Below are positions 40,401-52,211 of a stretch of DNA of 64,000 nucleotides, piece after piece (position 1 is the first letter of the stretch; every line of letters starts with the position of its first letter). The stretch spans positions 5,994,501-6,058,500 of the forward strand of contig CM032228.1 in NCBI GenBank assembly GCA_019009955.1, given 5' to 3'. This stretch comes from Riptortus pedestris (taxonomy: Eukaryota > Arthropoda > Insecta > Hemiptera > Alydidae). The position numbers were made by a program, and so were the translations under genes. The notes beneath the pieces are model-generated. The model saw nothing but the letters and a program-made list of their open reading frames with translations. It was not told where the DNA came from and did no database searches.

Positions 40401-43400
40401 ATTGCTGGCGGTAAGCATGAGGTACCTACTAAAGATGTGATAGAGGATAGGAGCAAGTATACTGGAGCCTGTGTATGATTGCTGGCGGTAAGCATGAGGT
40501 CCCTACTAAAGATGTGATACAGGATAGGAGCTGGTATACTGGATGCTGTGGCTGATTGCGGGCGGTAAGCATGAGGTACCTACTAAAGATGTGATAGAGG
40601 ATAGGAGCAAGTATACTGGAGCCTGTGTATGATTGCTGGCGGTAAGCATGAGGTCCCTACTAAAGATGTGATAGAGGATAGGAGCAAGTATACTGGAGCC
40701 TGTGTATGATTGCTGGCGGTAAGCATGAGGTCCCTACTAAAGATGTGATACAGGATAGGAGCTGGTATACTGGAGCCTGTGTATGATTGCTGGCGGTAAG
40801 CATGAGGTACCTACTAAAGATGTGATAGAGGATAGGAGCAAGTATACTGGAGCCTGTGTATGATTGCTGGCGGTAAGCATGAGGTCCCTACTAAAGATGT
40901 GATAGAGGATAGGAGCTGGTATACTGGAGCCTGTGTATGATTGCTGGCGGTATGCAGGAGGTCCCTACTAAAGATGTGATATAGGATAGGAGCTAGTATA
41001 CTGGAGCCTGTGTATGATTGGTGCTGGTAAGCATGAGGTACCTACTAAAGATGCGATATAGGATAGGAGCTGGTATACTGGAGCCTGTGTATGATTGCTG
41101 GCGGTAAGCATGAGGTACCTACTAAAGATGTGATAGAGGATAGGAGCAAGTATACTGGAGCCTGTGTATGATTGCTGGCGGTAAGCATGAGGTCCCTACT
41201 AAAGATGTGATACAGGATAGGAGCTGGTATACTGGAGCCTGTGTATGATTGCTGGCGGTAAGCATGAGGTCCCTACTAAAGATGTGATAGAGGATAGGAG
41301 CTGGTATCCTGGAGCCTGTGTATGATTGCTGGCGGTAAGCATGAGGTCCCTACTAAAGATGTGATAGAGGATAGGAGCTGGTATACTGGAGCCTGTGTAT
41401 GATTGCTGGCGGTAAGCATGAGGTCCCTACTAAAGATGTGATACAGGATAGGAGCAAGTATACTGGAGCCTGTGTATGATTGCTGGCGGTAAGCATGAGG
41501 TACCTACTAAAGATGTGATAGAGGATAGGAGCTAGTATACTGGAGCCTGTGTATGATTGCTGGCGGTAAGCATGAGGTAACGACCAAAGATGTGATACAG
41601 GATAGGAGCTGGTATACTGGAGCCTGTGTTTGAGTGCTGGCGGTAAGCATGAGGTCCCTACTAAAGATGTGATACAGGATAGGAGCTGGTATACTGGAGC
41701 CTGTGTATGATTGCTGGCGGTAAGCATGAGGTACCTACTAAAGATGTGATAGAGGATAGGAGCTGGTATACTGGAGCCTGTGTATGATTGGTGCTGGTAA
41801 GCATGAGGTACCTACTAAAGATGCGATATAGGATAGGAGCTAGTATACTGGAGCCTGTGTATGATTGCTGGCGGTAAGCATGAGGTCCCTACTAAAGATG
41901 TGATACAGGATAGGAGCTGGTATACTGGAGCCTGTGTATGATTGCTGGCGGTAAGCATGAGGTACCTACTAAAGATGTGATAGAGGATAGGAGCTGGTAT
42001 ACTGGAGCCTGTGTATGATTGGTGCTGGTAAGCATGAGGTACCTACTAAAGATGCGATATAGGATAGGAGCTAGTATACTGGAGCCTGTGTATGATTGCT
42101 GGCGGTAAGCATGAGGTCCCTACTAAAGATGTGATACAGGATAGGAGCTGGTATACTGGAGCCTGTGTATGATTGCTGGCGGTAAGCATGAGGTACCTAC
42201 TAAAGATGTGATAGAGGATAGGAGCTGGTATACTGGAGCCTGTGTATGATTGGTGCTGGTAAGCATGAGGTACCTACTAAAGATGCGATATAGGATAGGA
42301 GCTAGTATACTGGAGCCTGTGTATGATTGCTGGCGGTAAGCATGAGGTCCCTACTAAAGATGTGATACAGGATAGGAGCTGGTATACTGGAGCCTGTGTA
42401 TGATTGCTGGCGGTAAGCATGAGGTCCCTACTAAAGATGTGATACAGGATAGGAGCTGGTATACTGGAGCCTGTGTATGATTGCTGGCGGTAAGCATGAG
42501 GTACCTACGAAAGTTGTGAGAGAGGGTAGGAGCTAGTATACTGGAGCCTGTGTATGATTGCTGGCGGTAAGCATGAGGTCCCTCTAAAGATGTGATACAG
42601 GATAGGAGCTTGTATACTGGAGCCTGTGTATGATTGCTGGCGGTAAGCATGAGGTCCCTACTAAAGATGTGATATAGGATAGGAGCTAGTATACTGGAGC
42701 CTGTGTATGATTGGTGCTGGTAAGCATGAGGTACCTACTAAAGATGCGATATAGGGTAGGAGCTGGTATACTGGAGCCTGTGTATGATTGCTGGCGGTAA
42801 GCATGAGGTACCTACTAAAGATGTGATAGAGGATAGGAGCAAGTATACTGGAGCCTGTGTATGATTGCTGGCGGTAAGCATGAGGTCCCTACTAAAGATG
42901 TGATACAGGATAGGAGCTGGTATACTGGAGCCTGTGTATGATTGCTGGCGGTAAGCATGAGGTCCCTACTAAAGATGTGATAGAGGATAGGAGCTGGTAT
43001 ACTGGAGCCTGTGTATGATTGCTGGCGGTAAGCATGAGGTCCCTACTAAAGATGTGATAGAGGATAGGAGCTGGTATACTGGAGCCTGTGTATGATTGCT
43101 GGCGGTAAGCATGAGGTCCCTACTAAAGATGTGATACAGGATAGGAGCTGGTATACTGGATCCTGTGTATGATTGCTGGCGGTAAGCATGAGGTACCTAC
43201 TAAAGATGTGATAGAGGATAGGAGCAAGTATACTGGAGCCTGTGTATGATTGCTGGCGGTAAGCATGAGGTCCCTACTAAAGATGTGATAGAGGATAGGA
43301 GCAAGTATACTGGAGCCTGTGTATGATTGCTGGCGGTAAGCATGAGGTCCCTACTAAAGATGTGATACAGGATAGGAGCTGGTATACTGGAGCCTGTGTA

Positions 43401-46400
43401 TGATTGCTGGCGGTAAGCATGAGGTACCTACTAAAGATGTGATAGAGGATAGGAGCAAGTATACTGGAGCCTGTGTATGATTGCTGGCGGTAAGCATGAG
43501 GTCCCTACTAAAGATTTGATACAGGATAGGAGCTGGTATACTGGATCCTGTGTATGATTGCTGGCGGTAAGCATGAGGTACCTACTAAAGATGTGATAGA
43601 GGATAGGAGCAAGTATACTGGAGCCTGTGTATGATTGCTGGCGGTAAGCATGAGGTCCCTACTAAAGATGTGATAGAGGATAGGAGCAAGTATACTGGAG
43701 CCTGTGTATGATTGCTGGCGGTAAGCATGAGGTCCCTACTAAAGATGTGATACAGGATAGGAGCTGGTATACTGGAGCCTGTGTATGATTGCTGGCGGTA
43801 AGCATGAGGTACCTACTAAAGATGTGATAGAGGATAGGAGCAAGTATACTGGATCCTGTGTATGATGGCTGGCGTTAAGCATGAGGTCCCTACTAAAGAT
43901 GTGATATAGGATAGGAGCTTGTATACTGGAGCCTGTGTATGATTGCTGGCGGTAAGCATGAGGTCCCTACTAAAGATGTGATATAGGATAGGAGCTAGTA
44001 TACTGGAGCCTGTGTATGATTGGTGCTGGTAAGCTTGAGGTACCTACTAAAGATGCGATATAGGATAGGAGCATGTATACTGGAGCCTGTGTATGATTGC
44101 TGGCGGTAAGCATGAGGTCCCTACTAAAGATGTGATAGAGGATAGGACCACGTATACAGGAGCCTGTGTATGATTGCTGGCGGTAAGCATGAGGTCCCTA
44201 CTAAAGATTGTGATACAGGATAGGAGCTGGTATACTGGAGCCTGTGTATGATTGCTGGCGGTAAGCATGAGGTACCTACTAAAGATGTGATAGAGGATAG
44301 GAGCTGGTATACTGGAGCCTGTGTATGATTGCTGGCGGTAAGCATGAGGTCCCTACTAAAGATGTGATAGAGGATAGGAGCTGGTATACTGGAGCCTGTG
44401 TATGATTGCTGGCGGTAAGCATGAGGTACCTACTAAAGATGTGATAGAGGATAGGAGCAAGTATACTGGAGCCTGTGTATGATTGCTGGCGGTAAGCATG
44501 AGGTACCTACTAAAGATGTGATATAGGATAGGAGCTAGTATACTGGAGCCTGTGTATGATTGCTGGCGGTAAGCATGAGGTCCCGACTAAAGATGTGATA
44601 CAGGATAGGAGCTGGTATACTGGAGCCTGTGGATGATTGCTGGCGGTAAGCATGAGGTACCTACTAAAGATGTGATACAGGATAGGAGCTAGTATACTGG
44701 AGCCTGTGTATGATTGGTGCTGGTAAGCATGAGGTACCTACTAAAGATGCGAAATAGGATAGGAGCTAGTATACTGGAGCCTGTGTATGATTGCTGGCGG
44801 TAAGCATGAGGTACCTACTAAAGATGTGATAGAGGATAGGAGCAAGTATACTGGAGCCTGTGTATGATTGCTGGCGGTAAGCATGAGGTCCCAACTAACG
44901 AAGTGATACCGGATAGGAGCTGGTATACTGGAGCCTGTGTATGATTGCTGGCGGTAAGCATGAGGTCCCTACTAAAGATGTGATAGAGGATAGGAGCTGG
45001 TATACTGGAGCCTGTGTATGATTGCTGGCGGTAAGCATGAGGTCCCTACTAAAGATGTGATAGAGGATAGGAGCTGGTATACTGGAGCCTGTGTATGATT
45101 GCTGGCGGTAAGCATGAGGTCCCTACTAAAGATGTGATACAGGATAGGAGCTTGTATACTGGAGCCTGTGTATGATTGCTGGCGGTAAGCATGAGGTACC
45201 TACTAAAGATGTGATAGAGGATAGGAGCAAGAAAACAGGAGCCGAAGTATGATATCGCGCCGAAATCATGAGGTCCCGAATAAAGATGGGATACAGGATA
45301 GGAGCTGGTATACTGGAGCCTGTGTATGATTGCTGGCGGTAAGCATGAGGTACCTACTAAAGATGTGATACAGGATAGGAGCTAGTATACTGGAACCTGT
45401 GTATGATTGGTGCTGGTAAGCATGAGGTACCTACTAAAGATGCGAAATAGGATAGGAGCTAGTATACTGGAGCCTGTGTATGATTGCTGGCGGTAAGCAT
45501 GAGGTACCTACTAAAGATGTGATAGAGGATAGGAGCAAGTATACTGGAGCCTGTGTATGATTGCTGGCGGTAAGCATGAGGTCCCTACTAAAGATGTGAT
45601 ACAGGATAGGAGCTGGTATACTGGAGCCTGTGTATGATTGCTGGCGGTAAGCATGAGGTCCCTACTAAAGATGTGATAGAGGATAGGAGCTGGTATACTG
45701 GAGCCTGTGTATGATTGCTGGCGGTAAGCATGAGGTCCCTACTAAAGATGTGATAGAGGATAGGAGCTGGTATACTGGAGCCTGTGTATGATTGCTGGCG
45801 GTAAGCATGAGGTCCCTACTAAAGATGTGATACAGGATAGGAGCAAGTATACTGGAGCCTGTGTATGATTGCTGGCGGTAAGCATGAGGTACCTACTAAA
45901 GATGTGATAGAGGATAGGAGCAAGTATACTGGAGCCTGTGTATGATTGCTGGCGGTAAGCATGAGGTCCCTACTAAAGATGTGATACAGGATAGGAGCTG
46001 GTATACTGGAGCCTGTGTATGATTGCTGGCGGTAAGCATGAGGTACCTACTAAAGATGTGATACAGGATAGGAGCTGGTATACTGGAGCCTGTGTATGAT
46101 TGCTGGCGGTAAGCATGAGGTACCTACTAAAGATGTGATATAGGATAGGAGCTGGTATACTGGAGCCTGTGTATGATTGGTGCTGGTAAGCATGAGGTAC
46201 CTACTAAAGATGTGATACAGGATAGGAGCTGGTATACTGGATCCTGTGTATGATTGCTGGCGGTAAGCATGAGGTACCTACTAAAGATGTGATACAGGAT
46301 AGGAGCTGGTATACTGGAGCCTGTGTATGATTGCTGGCGGTAAGCATGAGGTACCTACTAAAGATGTGATACAGGATAGGAGCTGGTATACTGGAGCCTG

Positions 46401-46722
46401 TGTATGATTGCTGGCGGTAAGCATGAGGTACCTACTAAAGATGTGATAGAGGATAGGAGCTAGTATACTGGAGCCTGTGTATGATTGCTGGCGGTAAGCA
46501 TGAGGTCCCTACTAAAGATGTGATAGAGGATAGGAGCAAGTATACTGGAGCCTGTGTATGATTGCTGGCGGTAAGCATGAGGTACCTACTAAAGATGTGA
46601 TAGAGGATAGGAGCTAGTATACTGGAGCCTGTGTATGATTGGTGGCGGTAAGCATGAGGTACCTACTAAAGATGTGATACAGGATAGGAGCTGGTATACT
46701 GGATCCTGTGTATGATTCGTGC
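37420..46722 (+). repeat. Large minisatellite array, 77-bp unit, about 120 copies
   Basis: The unit (AGGTCCCTACTAAAGATGTG, ATACAGGATAGGAGCTGG, TATACTGGAGCCTGTGTATG, ATTGCTGGCGGTAAGCATG) repeats for 9.3 kb. Variation is at a handful of linked sites: TACC/TCCC, GCGATATA/GTGATAGA/GTGATACA, AGCTGG/AGCTAG/AGCAAG/AGCAGG, and GGTGGTGG/GCTGGCGG/GGTGCTGG. These give higher-order blocks: a three-unit (231-bp) pattern repeats at 38,950-39,400 and three times at 41,715-42,360. Longer blocks recur near 39,720, 41,040 and 42,720. The left end (37,420-38,300) is a different subfamily with GGTGGTGG. Two units (about 44,885-44,915 and 45,225-45,290) hold clustered mismatches. Minus-strand frames (MLTASNHTQAPVY and similar) are products of the unit. 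Confidence 0.96.
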
Positions 46723-46762
46723 TGATTTGAGGCTACTGTTGGTAACAAGTTCAACCTACTAG

Positions 46763-46800
46763 CTGGGAACAGCACTACTGCTCTAGTAGACAACTCTAGC
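46763..46800 (+). repeat. 38-bp direct repeat left of gypsy-2
   Basis: CTGGGAACAGCACTACTGCT and the following bases to 46,800 recur at 51,306-51,343 with one mismatch, just outside the 3' LTR. It is too long to be an ordinary target-site duplication. Confidence 0.9.
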
Positions 46801-46850
46801 CCGTGCTGGGTTAAGGGTGGCTATCGGTTACAAGTCCAAATCGTTACTGG

Positions 46851-47117
46851 TATAACAGTTAACAGTTATATAAGCTTCCGTCATTCAGTCACCTGGGGCC
46901 CTCCCTGCTTTGAAATTTAATATTGAGTCAGGAGCGATTGCGGGCTAGTGGCAACACTGAGTGCATAACCTGTTCTTCGAGGTTAGAAGTATTCCTAAAG
47001 AAAGAGTCAGTGCCTCGTGCGAAACTGCTCCTAAAACATTGTAAATTGTCGGTACATTTATTAAAGAGTTATAAAGTTTTGTTTACTTCTCTCTTATTAT
47101 TCTACAAATTACCCACC
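46851..47117 (+). repeat. gypsy-2 5' LTR
   Basis: About 267 bp, starting TATAACAGTTAACAG (the 3' LTR has TGTAACAATTAACAG) and ending TACAAATTACCCACC (3' LTR: TACACATTATCCACA). Shared internal blocks include GCGGGCTAGTGGCAACACTG and CATTGTAAATTGT. The two LTRs differ at many positions, indicating an old insertion. The first dinucleotide of this copy is mutated from TG to TA. Confidence 0.85.
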
Positions 47118-47123
47118 CCGAAG

Positions 47124-47134
47124 TGGTGACCTCG
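47124..47134 (+). other. gypsy-2 primer binding site (tRNA-Trp type)
   Basis: TGGTGACCTCG lies six bases after the 5' LTR. It differs by one base from TGGTGACCCCG, the complement of the 3' end of animal tRNA-Trp including CCA. tRNA-Trp priming is characteristic of the CsRn1/Kabuki clade of Ty3/gypsy elements. Confidence 0.72.
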
Positions 47135-47194
47135 AGAGTGAGGTACATTCATTTGTTTTAAAAAAAAATTGTGGGGCAATGACTAAAGATAACA

Positions 47195-47494
47195 ATGAAA
47201 ATTGGGGCTAACAACCCCAACCTTCACAGACCTTTTGCAGAAGCAGGTATATCATGTTCAGCCAGGATACCTAGGTTTGGAGATCAGATCCTGAGCTCTG
47301 GTTCAGCGGAGGCAGGTTTTACCACAAGTAAGGTTATATCAAGTGAATTAAAATTTCAAATATTGATTCAAAATCTGGATTATGAATTGTTCAAGCAATG
47401 CACGGATATAGTCAAACTGCACTCTGCAGACTTTCCTTATGAGATCTCTGGAATATGCTGGATTGTAGAAGAACCAATTGATAAGGATCAATAA
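47195..47494 (+). pseudogene. gypsy-2 Gag N-terminal remnant
   Basis: An open stretch of 99 codons after the primer site. The segment FTTSKVISSELKFQILIQNL and following LFKQCTDIVKLHSADFPYE fits the Gag pattern of CsRn1-like elements (a 'TKF..V...L ... V.DII..P....PY' arrangement) by pattern memory. Gag normally extends about 300-400 codons with a zinc knuckle; here it stops at 47,494 and the rest is replaced by unrelated sequence. Confidence 0.5.
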
Positions 47495-47499
47495 AAAGG

Positions 47500-48067
47500 C
47501 CTCTTCTGTTTTTTACTATTATGCAGAGTGCACTTTCGGACTCAGCGCGCCATCCTCAGTGCCTGCTGGCAAACACAGCCTTGAGTCAATTTAATATCAT
47601 AGCATGGCCAAAAATAAAATAAAAAACAGTCACAAAAACACAGAATAAAAACAATACAAAATTTAATAACTAGTCAACTAATAAAAATTAAAGAAGTCAG
47701 TAACGATAAGCGTATGTCAAAAACTTAAAACTATAATTAAAAGAAAAAAACTAAAAAAAAGAAAACCCAGAGCACAGATAGGAAAAGACATCTAAAAAAT
47801 AAAAAATGCAACACCCCATAGAGAGGAGATGTAGGATGTAGCTGATTATAGCTGTGTAGCCATGGACCACGACCGCCGGGCGACTGAACCTCTGTCCCCG
47901 TAGAGAAGACAAGGCCCTGTCACTAACAAGTCGAAGCCCAGCCGCCTCTTCTTTTTTATTAATGATACCATCTCCATTTTCCAGTCTGTCCAGCCTATAT
48001 GCAGCCCCTCACCGTATTTAATCTTTGCCCTTTCTTTTCCTCGTACAGAAATTGATATTTTATGGTG
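47500..48067. other. Unassigned insertion within gypsy-2
   Basis: This 0.57-kb segment interrupts Gag and protease. The first half is A-rich and the second half more mixed with TTCCTCGTACAG. It has no LTR-element coding pattern. The right edge is the start of an inverted repeat of protease sequence. I cannot name it. Confidence 0.4.
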
Positions 48068-48207
48068 GACATGTCATTGGCCTCTTTCTTGGCGTGTGCG
48101 GAAAACTGAGTGTAACGTGTGATGTGTTCCTTAAGCTTACTTATGGAGCACATCACACGTGACACTGAGTTTTCCGAACACGCCAAGAAAGAGGGCCATG
48201 ACATGTC
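48068..48207. repeat. 62-bp inverted repeat within the protease region
   Basis: Left arm 48,068-48,130 and right arm 48,145-48,207 are reverse complements with several mismatches (right arm GAGTTTTCCGAACACGCCAA; left arm TTGGCGTGTGCGGAAAACTC). The loop is the 14 bases TTAAGCTTACTTAT. The right arm belongs to the gypsy-2 protease frame; the left arm is an inverted duplicate of it. Confidence 0.88.
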
Positions 48208-51043
48208 GGCTATAAATCTCTATGCTGCAAACGGAACACCCATAAAAACCTATGGTTAGATTAGGCGTACACTTGACATAGATCTGCGGAAACCGCTGTC
48301 ATGGAACTTTATCATAGCCGGCGTAAGTCATCCTATTCTCGGTGCTGATTTCCTAATTTTCCACAACATTCTAGTCGACATGGTAGGATATTGTTTATTG
48401 GACGGCAAGACTGGCTCCAGAGGCACTCTTACCACTACGAATGTTCCTCCGGAAGGTTCCTAATGTCACAAGGTCATCTCCTGTTGTACAGGAAGCTAAA
48501 CACTCAGGACGCCATCTAATAGAATAGAAGTCAGACGACCTCCAGTCACAGCAAAAGCCCGGAGACTTCCTGCTGCCCGCTACAATGCGGCTCGGAAGGA
48601 GTTCCAGCTAATGGTCGACCAAAGGTTATGTAGACCAAGCAAGAGCCCTTGGGTAAGCCCTCTAAATACCATTGAGAAGAATGATGGCAGCATCCGACCA
48701 TGTGGTGACTACAGACGTCTCAACGCCCAAACACTTCCCGACCGGTACAGTGTTCCTAATATTCATGATATGTCCACGAAACTTTACAGTAAGACCATTG
48801 TCTTGGATCTCAATCGGACATATTTCCACGTCCAGCCACTGGGGATGTTGAGAAGACAACCATAATGACACCTTTTGGGTTGTTCGAATTCGTTGTCATG
48901 ATTTTTGGGTTACGTAATGCAGCTCAAACGTTCCAGCGAATGATGGATTCAATCTTCAGAGACCTGCCATATACTTTCACTTACATAGACAATATTTTAA
49001 TCTCCTTGAAGGATGAAAATTACACACAAGAGCCATTTGGAAGATGTTTTACGGCATCTTGCAGAGCATGGACTTACCATCAACACGGAAAAATTCGGTT
49101 TCTGCAAGTCAAATGTAAACTTCCTCCGTTATAGCGTCAGCCCTGAAAACATCGCTCCACTTCCATTGAAAGCAAAAGAAATTTTCGATTTTCCCCGACC
49201 TAGGAAGAGTCTTCCCAAGGTGCACACGTACATCCTTCATGCTCTCTCAGCAGATTGCAAGAACAACGACAGGACGCCCGAAACGGAAGTGGCTTTCAAC
49301 AAGTGCAAAATGGACATCCAAAATGCAGTCCTGATCGCTAACCCAGCAACAGACTCAGAAATCACCCTTGCTTGCGATGCCTCGAACACAGCAGTAGGTG
49401 CAGTGCTAAGGAGACTCCTGGAGAACACTAGGATTCATTTGAAAGTCCTTGTCAGAAGATCAGCAGCGATACGCAACTTATGATCGGGAACTTCTAGCAG
49501 TTTACCTAGCAGCAAAACACTTCTGGCCCATTATTGAGGAAAGAACATTCAGCATTCAGACCGATCACTAGCCATGTATTCTTCAAAAAGTCCGAAACTG
49601 CTACCCCCATGCGGATCAGATATGTTAATTTTATTAGCCAGTTTTCGACTGGCATCTGTCATGTCTCCGGAACAGACAACAAAGTAGCTGAAATTCTCTC
49701 ACGCGTGGAAGAAGTTCTTGTCCCGGACGACATGCAGAGGATAGCAAATGAACTGGAGAAGGACGAAGACATTAGAGAAATTCTCTAAAATCCTAGTCTT
49801 CATTTGAAGTGGGTGGACATGCCTAATTTCCAGAAACCACTCCTATGTGAGACTACAACTGCCAAGATTCGGGCATAAGTCCCAACCAGCCTCAGACGAG
49901 AGATCTTCCAAAGTTCCAAGGACTCAGCCATCCTGGAACGCGGGGCCATCGAAATAACTCAGCGGTATTTCTAACCCAATATGAACAAAGATTTCGTTAC
50001 CTGGTCACGCAGCTGTATAGGATGCCAACGCTCCAATGTCCACCGCCATACTCCACCTGGTACATTTGCTCCGACGGGACGGTTCGAGCAAATTCATGCT
50101 GATATCATAGGTCCCTTGCCTCCGTCCGATGGTAAACGATATTGTCTTACCATCACAGACCGTTACACACGATGGCTCGAAGCGGAACCCATTGAAGACA
50201 TATCGGCACAAACCGTCTCATCAGCACTCTACAGAGTTTGGACTAGTCGCATTGGAGTCCCAGCAAGAATCACGACAGACTAGGGTAGACAATTCAAAAA
50301 CGATTTATTCCATCGACTAATGGCCATCCTCGGTTCTTCACGCATCCGTACAACGCCATATCACCCTCCGTTCAACGGATTTATTGAAAGAAGGCACAGG
50401 ACCCTGAAATGTGCTCTCACTGCGTAGCTCTTTAGTTCATCCACCTCGACGCAAGTTCTGGCAACAGTACTGCTTGGCCTACGTTCTGCTATCAGAGATG
50501 ATAACTTAACCAGTGCAGCTGAACTCACTTATGGCCAACCCTTGAGGCTGGCAGGAGAACTGTTAGAGGACACCTCACGACCAGAAGAACCAGATGAATT
50601 GTTGAATCGATTTCGAAGCTACTTTAGACTCCTTCGTAGGAAACGTTCCAGCCATCCTTTTTGTACCAAAGGACCTGAAGACCTGCACTCATGTATTTCT
50701 CAGAGAGGATTCTTTGAGAAAGCCTCTCACACCATCTTATTCTGGGCCCCACTTGGTTCTCAAGAGAGGTGATAAAACGATAGACCCACAACAGCATTCT
50801 GGATCAAAGACTGTATTTCTGTACAGGGTCAAACCAGCCTCCATGATACAGACCTCCGAGGCTAGGACATCTACAACTCCTACCAGACCTCCTCCATACA
50901 TAGCTGCCAAGGAATCTAGCAACGATTCCGACGCAGAAGCACCAGCAGCACAGCAACCTACGGTCATCAGCACCCGACAGAGACCCATCATTCGCCTTCC
51001 AGTGCGCTTCTGCGACCAGGTCATTGGGGGGGGAATGATGTAA
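48145..51043 (+). pseudogene. gypsy-2 Pol: protease, RT, RNase H, integrase (broken)
   Basis: Domains are in Ty3/gypsy order. Protease: AANGTPIKTYG, a stop, then HPILGADFLIFHN (ILGADF at 48,335-48,352); the catalytic DSG/DTG end is missing. RT: SPWVSPLNTIEKNDGSIRPC, GDYRRLNAQT, VLDLNRTYFHV, a frame change near 48,845, TPFGLFEFVVMIFGLRNA, then TYIDNILIS, where the second catalytic Asp of the YxDD box is Asn (codon 48,991-48,993). Another frame change near 49,020 precedes RHLAEHGLTINTEKFGFCKS. RNase H: ITLACDASNTAVGAVL with its first Asp. Integrase: [31 protein letters not shown] (first Asp), ITTD then a TAG at 50,281-50,283, PPFNGFIERRHRTLKCAL (Glu), AELTYGQPLRL, then a C-terminal tail with GPHLVLKRGDKTI, FLYRVKPA and IIRLPVRFCD, stopping at 51,043 over the LTR start. 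It is inactive. Confidence 0.9.
51026..51038 (+). other. gypsy-2 polypurine tract
   Basis: GGGGGGGGAATGA immediately precedes the TGTAAC start of the 3' LTR, the expected primer site for plus-strand DNA synthesis. It overlaps the last codons of Pol. Confidence 0.8.
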
Positions 51044-51300
51044 CAATTAACAGTTATATAAACTTGCGTCTAGCAGTCACCTGTGCCCCCCCCCCCCACT
51101 TTCAAATTTAATAGTGAGTCGGGAGCGAGTGCGGGCTAGTGGCAACACTGCGTGCATAACCTGTTCATCGAGGTTAGAAAAAGGACAAAAGAACGAGTCA
51201 GTGGCGCGTTTGTGTCTGCCCTAATAACATTGTAAATTGTTGATACATTTATTAAATTGTTTTGTTCACTTCTCTGTTATTATTCTACACATTATCCACA
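51039..51300 (+). repeat. gypsy-2 3' LTR
   Basis: About 262 bp, TGTAACAATT to TTATCCACA, homologous over its length to the 5' LTR, with a C12-13 run at 51,090-51,102 where the 5' LTR has GGGGCCCTCC. No matching 4-5 bp target duplication is seen outside the LTRs. Confidence 0.88.
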
Positions 51301-51305
51301 CTAAT

Positions 51306-51343
51306 CTGGGAACAGCACTACTGCTATAGTAGACAACTCTAGC
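51306..51343 (+). repeat. 38-bp direct repeat right of gypsy-2
   Basis: Partner of 46,763-46,800, starting CTGGGAACAGCACTACTGCT. It starts 5 bp after the 3' LTR, whereas the left copy ends 50 bp before the 5' LTR. Confidence 0.9.
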
Positions 51344-51435
51344 TGGAGCATTACTTGTAGCAAAACCTGTCATTCACACCATATAAGCATCTTTGTGGTT
51401 TCGTGTCAGCTTTCATTATTGCGAACGTCTGACCA

Positions 51436-51724
51436 CTTACGAACTGGCTGCGTAAACTAAGCAGATTTACTAGGTACAACTTTAACGAGCTTGAGACCTG
51501 ATCTCAGCACATATTCTCTATTAATATGTAAAGACTCGCTGGGTGGATGTGGAAGGGGGAGGTTCTTAATGATGTCTGAGAACAAGAGAGTAGGCATACC
51601 CCGTTAAATGTTTGAATCCAACACTGCCAACCTGAATTTTAGAATTATTCTCGTAAGTCATTTTAAAACTAATTCACAGCTGGATAATAAAAATAGCTGA
51701 TTTCCCTTAAGGGAAATCTGCTAA
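51436..51724 (-). mobile_element. Family A-type composite, diverged copy
   Basis: Has the 3' subterminal part (CTGCTTAGTTTACGCAGCC in reverse complement at about 51,445-51,470) and a clean 5' end with AGCAGATTTCCC-TTAA-GGGAAATC at 51,690-51,724. The middle is short and diverged and resembles 29,750-29,900. Confidence 0.65.
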
Positions 51725-52152
51725 AAGTCCGTCACGCACGGGCTGCGCAAACGAAGCAGATTTCCCAAGTGAAGTTTTACAATAGAGAAAATTCACGAGA
51801 GCCGAGCATTTAAGGAATCGGCCGAACTAGCTTTTGGCAGGAAAGTCACTCCGGTCCGTTAGCCGCCCAGATTTAATAAAAATGCAAATATCTCGGTTAA
51901 TATTCAAGATAGAGAATAAATGTATATAACACTATTTATAGTAAATTTTATTTGCAATAAGATTGATTCTGTGCAATTTTCGATCCGACGTATAGCAACG
52001 GAGATATTTCGAAAATTCTCCCTTCTAAACCCCCCTCCCACTGGTCCGATTTCAACCATTAACGAACTTGAGCTTTCTTTTTACATAAAACGACTAAATA
52101 TCGCGTTTGGTAAAGATCAAACAAAAATTGCCGCCGCTAGAGCGGTAACATA

Positions 52153-52211
<59 letters not shown>

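Noticed and set aside
37420..46722. Minus-strand frames of 70-124 codons repeating MLTASNHTQAPVY
   Set aside because: They arise from a stop-poor 77-bp unit whose frame cycles every 231 bp. They have no promoter, splice or domain evidence and break at random.
47995..48204. 69-codon minus-strand frame within gypsy-2
   Set aside because: It runs through the inverted repeat of the protease and the unassigned insertion. It is an artefact of the fold-back.
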